This document shows positions 60,808-64,000 of a stretch of DNA of 64,000 nucleotides, piece by piece. How positions within the stretch are numbered: the first letter of the stretch is position 1; every line of letters starts with the position of its first letter. Location: assembly GCF_003268275.1 (NCBI RefSeq), contig NZ_QLYR01000007.1:62001-126000 (forward strand). Reading direction: 5' to 3'. Position numbers and translations under genes: made by a program. This stretch comes from Hydrogeniiclostridium mannosilyticum (GTDB lineage Bacteria; Bacillota; Clostridia; Oscillospirales; Acutalibacteraceae). The notes beneath the pieces were generated by a model. It ran no database searches. It saw only the letters and a program-made list of their open reading frames with translations, and was not told the DNA's origin.

Positions 60808-61689
60808 ATGCGGCGAACGCTTTATCTATCCGATTTGGACGGAACGCTCCTGCGCGGCGACGAGACCCTGTCGCCGTTTACCATCCGTGCGGTCAACGAG
60901 TTGGCGCACAAGGGCGTCTGCTTCTCCTATGCCACAGCCCGGTCTGCGGCTACCGCGGAGAAGGTCACGGCGGGCCTGCGCCTGCGTGTGCCGGTAATTG
61001 TGCACAACGGCGTTTTTATCTGGGACCTGCAAACCCGCAGGCGGCTGGCCTGGAACTGCTTTACCCCCGGCGAGGCTGCGGAGATCAGCACCGCTTTGCA
61101 GGCCGCGGACGTGCTGCCGGTTGTCTACACCTATTCCGGCCCGGACGGGGAGGGCCGGGAACGCTTTCATTATTGGTCCGACCCGGTCCACGGCATGGAC
61201 GGGCTGTTTCCCGGCCTGCGCGCCTTCCTCGAAACCCGCAGGGGCGACCCGCGTGAGACGCCTACCGGCAGGCGTGAGGGGCTGCTGCCGTGCAGCGGGG
61301 AGAATCCCGGCGGCCTGACAGGAGAGATCTATTATTACACCTGCATCGACCGGGCCGAAAAGCTGGCGCCGCTTTATGAGCGCTTCCGGGAGCGCTTTAC
61401 CTGTATTTTCAGCCCGGAGCTGTACACTGGCGCGCAGTGGCTGGAAATTCTTCCCCGCGGGGCCAATAAGGCCAGCGCGGCACTGCGGCTGAAGCAGCTG
61501 CTGAACTGCAGCCGCCTGGTTTGCTTTGGGGATGCCGCCAACGACCTGCCCCTGTTTGAGGCCGCGGACGAATGCTATGCCGTGGAGAATGCCGGCCCGG
61601 CGATTAAGGAGCGCGCCACGGGGGTAATCCGCGCCAATGACCGAGACGGGGTTGCCAAATGGCTTTTAGCGCATGCGGATTACGCGTAA
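60808..61689 (+). CDS. HAD-superfamily phosphatase (Cof type)
   Basis: 293 residues from MRRTLYLSDLDGTLL; GGAGG lies 6 nt upstream. DLDGT at 9-13 supplies the nucleophile; NGVFIW near 73-78 and GDAANDLPLF near 240-249 complete the catalytic set. The cap domain (80-190) is of the C2 type with a G/R-rich insert around 143-165. Cof-like enzymes dephosphorylate sugar phosphates or flavins. The gene ends at a hairpin facing the convergent operon. Confidence 0.92.
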   Translation: MRRTLYLSDLDGTLLRGDETLSPFTIRAVNELAHKGVCFSYATARSAATAEKVTAGLRLRVPVIVHNGVFIWDLQTRRRLAWNCFTPGEAAEISTALQAADVLPVVYTYSGPDGEGRERFHYWSDPVHGMDGLFPGLRAFLETRRGDPRETPTGRREGLLPCSGENPGGLTGEIYYYTCIDRAEKLAPLYERFRERFTCIFSPELYTGAQWLEILPRGANKASAALRLKQLLNCSRLVCFGDAANDLPLFEAADECYAVENAGPAIKERATGVIRANDRDGVAKWLLAHADYA

Positions 61690-61709
61690 TGCCCGGGGCC
61701 AGCATACAA

Positions 61710-61738
61710 AAAGCGCCGGCTTTTTACCGGCGCGCGTT
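61710..61738. terminator. Terminator between HAD gene and convergent operon
   Basis: GCGCCGG (61713-61719) and CCGGCGC (61727-61733) flank CTTTTTA. AAAAA on the left gives a T-tract when read leftward, so it may serve the leftward operon as well. Confidence 0.65.
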
Positions 61739-61755
61739 TATCGGGCAGCTGTCCT

Positions 61756-62238
61756 TTACAGAATTAGGTACATAAGGGCGAATACCAGGCTGGTGTCGCC
61801 GTCCTCCATGAGTAGGAGCAGCAGAATGAGAATAATTGCCCGGTCGCCCTCCTTGAAGAGTGCATCGAATATGTCGGTCAGGCTGCCGCCCGCCAGCGCG
61901 GAGGCAACCTTTTCCCCCGTGGTGGGCTCCTCAGCCTGCGGCGGCTCCTGCGCTGCCTCCGGCGCGGATTCATTTTGCGGGGGGCTCTCCGGCTGGCTGT
62001 GCTGCTGGCTGCCTGCTTGCGGCCTGCCGCCGATGCCATAGGAAGTGACATGCGGATGCGGGGAACGGTCCGGTTGGCTGCCGCTGCCAGCGCCCGTGCG
62101 GGCCGGGCCGTTTCCGCCGTGCTGATCCGCCTGGCTGCTCGGGGCCTGCTGTAAATTCCGGGCCCGGGATTGCATTTCCCTGACCCGGCGGATGGCATCC
62201 TGCTGCATCCGCTGCATATCATTGTCGTTTTCCGGCAT
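61756..62238 (-). CDS. Conserved hypothetical protein, operon gene 3
   Basis: 160 residues. Residues 1-25 are a charged helix (QRMQQDAIRRVREMQSRA), residues 25-110 are low-complexity Gly/Ser/Pro/Gln and the last 35 form one hydrophobic segment (IILILLLLLLMEDGDTSLVFALMYLIL) with an ED-GD break, a pattern I have seen in conserved Clostridia proteins of unknown function. AAGGAGGG overlaps the stop of the gene upstream. The last gene of a three-gene leftward operon. Confidence 0.72.
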   Translation of the reverse strand: MPENDNDMQRMQQDAIRRVREMQSRARNLQQAPSSQADQHGGNGPARTGAGSGSQPDRSPHPHVTSYGIGGRPQAGSQQHSQPESPPQNESAPEAAQEPPQAEEPTTGEKVASALAGGSLTDIFDALFKEGDRAIILILLLLLMEDGDTSLVFALMYLIL

Positions 62239-62250
62239 GGGCTTCCCTCC

Positions 62251-62790
62251 TTACAGCAGCCCGCCCAGGCTTCCCAAAATGCCGCTTTGCTTCAAAAGGG
62301 GCAGGGCGCGCAGCAGCTGAAGCAGCTTCAGGGCTTCATCAAGCTTTTTCTGCCGTGCAGGCCGCAGCATGGGCCGCAGGGCGCGCAGCAGCCGGGTGCT
62401 GTCGTCCTCCTGCCGGAGCGCGCCGAGAATAGGCCCCATTTTGACCGCCATGCTAAGCAGGTCGCCATTAATTCCACTGTTATTTGCGCCGCTGCCGCCG
62501 AGCAGGCTGCCCAGGCTGCTCAGCGCGCCAAGCCCCGAACCGCCGCCGGTAGGCCCGGCGGGCGGCGCCGGGGCGGCATTGCCCAATGAGCCGAGCATGG
62601 AGCTGAGGGCGCTCAGGTCCAGCCCCTGCCCGGCGGAGGCTGCCGGAGCGTTTGCCGCCGAACTGGCAGGAGGGGCATCTCCTGCGGCCTCCTGCGCCTG
62701 GGAGCCAAGCATGCCGGCAAGGCTTTTGATTTGCTCCATTGCGCCGGGGTTGCTGAGGATTTCACCGATTTTCCCCGCAAGATCGTCCAT
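62251..62790 (-). CDS. Conserved hypothetical protein, operon gene 2
   Basis: 179 residues, no signal peptide. A small helical start (MDDLAGKIGEILSNPGAMEQIKSLAGMLGS) is followed by Ala/Gly/Ser/Pro-rich linkers with repeated SLGSLLG-like segments, then a C-terminal helix bundle (LLRALRPMLRPARQKKLDEALKLL near 135-158). It is lightly structured and rich in Leu and Ala. AAAGGAGGG precedes the ATG. I cannot assign a family. The start motif resembles the family that includes the next gene. Confidence 0.72.
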   Translation of the reverse strand: MDDLAGKIGEILSNPGAMEQIKSLAGMLGSQAQEAAGDAPPASSAANAPAASAGQGLDLSALSSMLGSLGNAAPAPPAGPTGGGSGLGALSSLGSLLGGSGANNSGINGDLLSMAVKMGPILGALRQEDDSTRLLRALRPMLRPARQKKLDEALKLLQLLRALPLLKQSGILGSLGGLL

Positions 62791-62842
62791 TCCATTCCCT
62801 CCTTTACACGGCGGATGCGGCGCATTGCGGACGCCGGGCCGG

Positions 62843-63043
62843 TCAGCCGCCCTTTTTGCTGTTTTGCTCGCCGCCGAACAGCTGGCGCATAAGCTCCTGG
62901 GCTTGGGGGGTGCTCAGCATTTTTTTCTGAGCGTCTTTATCGTTGAGAATCTGTTGCAGCTTGGCCTCGTCGGCGGGGCTCAGCTGCTTCATAAGGCTAT
63001 TCAGCAGCTTTTGCTGCTCGTTTTTATCTTTACTGATCTGCAT
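62843..63043 (-). CDS. Small conserved hypothetical protein, operon gene 1
   Basis: 66 residues, helical and charged (MQISKDKNEQQKLLNSLMKQLSPADEAKLQQILNDKDAQKK). No membrane segment, no known motif. A GAAGGGA site is about 11 nt from the ATG. It is first in the leftward operon and is transcribed divergently from the yfcE-like gene; a TTTTCCAC half-dyad (63086-63093) lies in the shared promoter region. Confidence 0.7.
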   Translation of the reverse strand: MQISKDKNEQQKLLNSLMKQLSPADEAKLQQILNDKDAQKKMLSTPQAQELMRQLFGGEQNSKKGG

Positions 63044-63153
63044 AATAAACGCATCCCTTCATTTGTAGTGTAAGGGGGTCTCCGGTTTTCCACTACTACA
63101 ATATGCGGCTGCGATGAAAATGATGATTGAAAGGAAGAGAGGGAATCGATATT

Positions 63154-63618
63154 ATGCGCGTTTTAGTGCTATCGGACACACACCGCGACCGTTATGCCCT
63201 GCGGGAGGCGCTGCTGCGCCAGCCTAAGGCGGAGGTCCTCATACACCTGGGGGACGGCGCGGAGGAGGCGCAGGAGCTTTGCGCGGGCCTGCCCGGCAAG
63301 GCCTTTTACCAGGTGCGCGGCAACTGCGACTGGGGCAGCCTCCTGCCCGCTGTGGGGGAGCTTTGCCTGGAGGGCAGGCATATTTTTTACACGCATGGGC
63401 ATCTTTATGAGGTAAAGTACGGCCTTTCCAATCTGGTTGCGGCGGCGGAGGAGCGCGGCGCACAGATAGCGCTGTTCGGGCATACCCACCAGGCAATGAC
63501 GGAGTACCGCGGCGGCCTGTATTTGATGAACCCGGGCAGCTTATCCGGCCCGTCGGGGACCTATGGGATTATTGACCTGACCCCGGCGGGGATTGTGACC
63601 AATATCCTGCATCTTTGA
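63154..63618 (+). CDS. YfcE-like metallophosphoesterase
   Basis: 154 residues from MRVLVLSDTHRD. The di-metal motifs are in order: SDTHRD near 7-12, HLGDGAEE near 32-39, GNCDW near 58-62, THGHLYEV near 80-87 and GHTHQA near 109-114. It is a small phosphodiesterase of the YfcE/MJ0936 type, whose physiological substrate is unknown. In many Bacillota it lies next to rdgB/rph; here a phosphohexomutase follows instead. Confidence 0.93.
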   Translation: MRVLVLSDTHRDRYALREALLRQPKAEVLIHLGDGAEEAQELCAGLPGKAFYQVRGNCDWGSLLPAVGELCLEGRHIFYTHGHLYEVKYGLSNLVAAAEERGAQIALFGHTHQAMTEYRGGLYLMNPGSLSGPSGTYGIIDLTPAGIVTNILHL

Positions 63619-63693
63619 CAGCTTCGGCGGATTTATTTTATGCCTCCGGCGAATCGGACGGAGTTCGGAAAGCGGTTTTCGCGCTCTTTCCCG

Positions 63694-63722
63694 TTGCCAG
63701 ATACCGCCCGGTGTAGTACAAT
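63694..63722 (+). promoter_or_regulatory. Promoter of the phosphohexomutase gene
   Basis: TTGCCA (63694-63699) and TACAAT (63717-63722) with 17-bp spacing, about 100 bp before the start codon. Confidence 0.7.
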
Positions 63723-63823
63723 AAAGTGGGTAAAGTGGGAAATACCGGTGCAGACCGGAAATATTGCCGCCCGGCATGCTGAAAACAGGCCGGGCGGAAG
63801 AGTTTTGTGACAGGAGGTAACAG

Positions 63824-64000
63824 ATGACGGAATATGAGAGATGGCTGGCCTATCCGCTTGAGGATGAGGACCTGGCGGAGGAATTGCGTGCAATTGCGGG
63901 AAAACCGGCGGAAATCAGCGACCGGTTTTACCAAAACCTGGCCTTCGGCACCGGCGGGCTGCGCGGCATCCTTGGGGCGGGCACCAACCGGATGAATATT
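63824..64000 (+). CDS. Phosphoglucomutase/phosphomannomutase (partial)
   Basis: The first 59 codons (MTEYERWLAYPLEDEDL) are in the window; CAGGAGG lies upstream and the 3' part runs off the right edge. LAFGTGGLRGILGAGTNRMN near 41-59 is the family's N-terminal substrate-binding segment. It interconverts hexose 1- and 6-phosphates, probably glucose, feeding glycogen or cell-wall sugar synthesis. The active-site Ser is beyond the edge. Confidence 0.93.
   Translation, partial: MTEYERWLAYPLEDEDLAEELRAIAGKPAEISDRFYQNLAFGTGGLRGILGAGTNRMNI

Overview
The window is a GC-rich (by eye well above 50%), low-phage chromosomal segment around the replication origin of a Gram-positive anaerobe. The gene order remB-recF-yaaA-dnaN-dnaA / rpmH-rnpA-yidD-yidC-jag-mnmE-mnmG-rsmG-noc-parA-parB is the classical Bacillota origin cluster. 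The companion genes (GTP-type PEP carboxykinase, GH116 and GH28-like glycosidases, DUF2284, DUF6054, an acyl-ACP thioesterase, an ABC-F protein) point to Clostridia, most likely an Oscillospiraceae/Ruminococcaceae-like gut bacterium. That placement is inference from gene content and style, not from a database search.

Layout. Positions 1-4530 are read leftward: remB (partial), recF, the S4 protein yaaA, dnaN and dnaA. The dnaN-dnaA gap (2761-3223) carries DnaA boxes and a DnaA-trio-like TAG array, so it is the likely unwinding site. dnaA is interrupted by a one-base shift at an A-run. Positions 4531-18430 hold the rightward arm: the rpmH promoter, RNA and membrane-biogenesis genes, tRNA-modification genes, then segregation genes with two parS sites, and serS. 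Positions 18592-31707 hold a thioesterase, a structured leader and guaB, three tRNAs (Met, Glu, Val), a lipoprotein, dinB, an Erm remnant, GH116, DUF2284, nitroreductase, an ABC-F protein with a structured leader, DUF6054 and an XRE regulator. Positions 31829-44094 are a leftward block: a SGNH/beta-helix fusion, flavin and SDR oxidoreductases, mutM, a HTH-membrane sensor, rimI, a glycosyltransferase, rlmA and polA, broken only by a rightward asparaginase. From 44444 to the end come a HGSNAT-like protein, GNAT, tex, duplicated lipoproteins, ychF, tsaD (frameshifted), pckG, a CAP protein, a low-GC GrpB-family gene, a nitrilase-family amidase, an ABC exporter pair, flavodoxin, HAD phosphatase, a three-gene conserved hypothetical operon, a YfcE-like phosphodiesterase and the start of a phosphohexomutase.

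How the genes work together. DnaA and the origin start replication, DnaN clamps PolA, DinB and other polymerases, ParA/ParB/parS segregate the origin, and Noc would protect the nucleoid. RnpA, MnmE, MnmG, RsmG, SerS, TsaD, RlmA, RimI, YchF and the tRNAs serve translation.

The most interesting non-coding signals are: a family of intergenic dyads of the form TTTTCCAC-N16 to 18-GTKGAAAA; a 153-bp structured element present twice between mnmG and rsmG; a promoter-hairpins-terminator leader in front of guaB; and the origin architecture itself. Two essential genes (dnaA, tsaD) each lack one base in a homopolymer. Assembly error is the simplest reading, although the dnaA site is also a perfect -1 slippery configuration.
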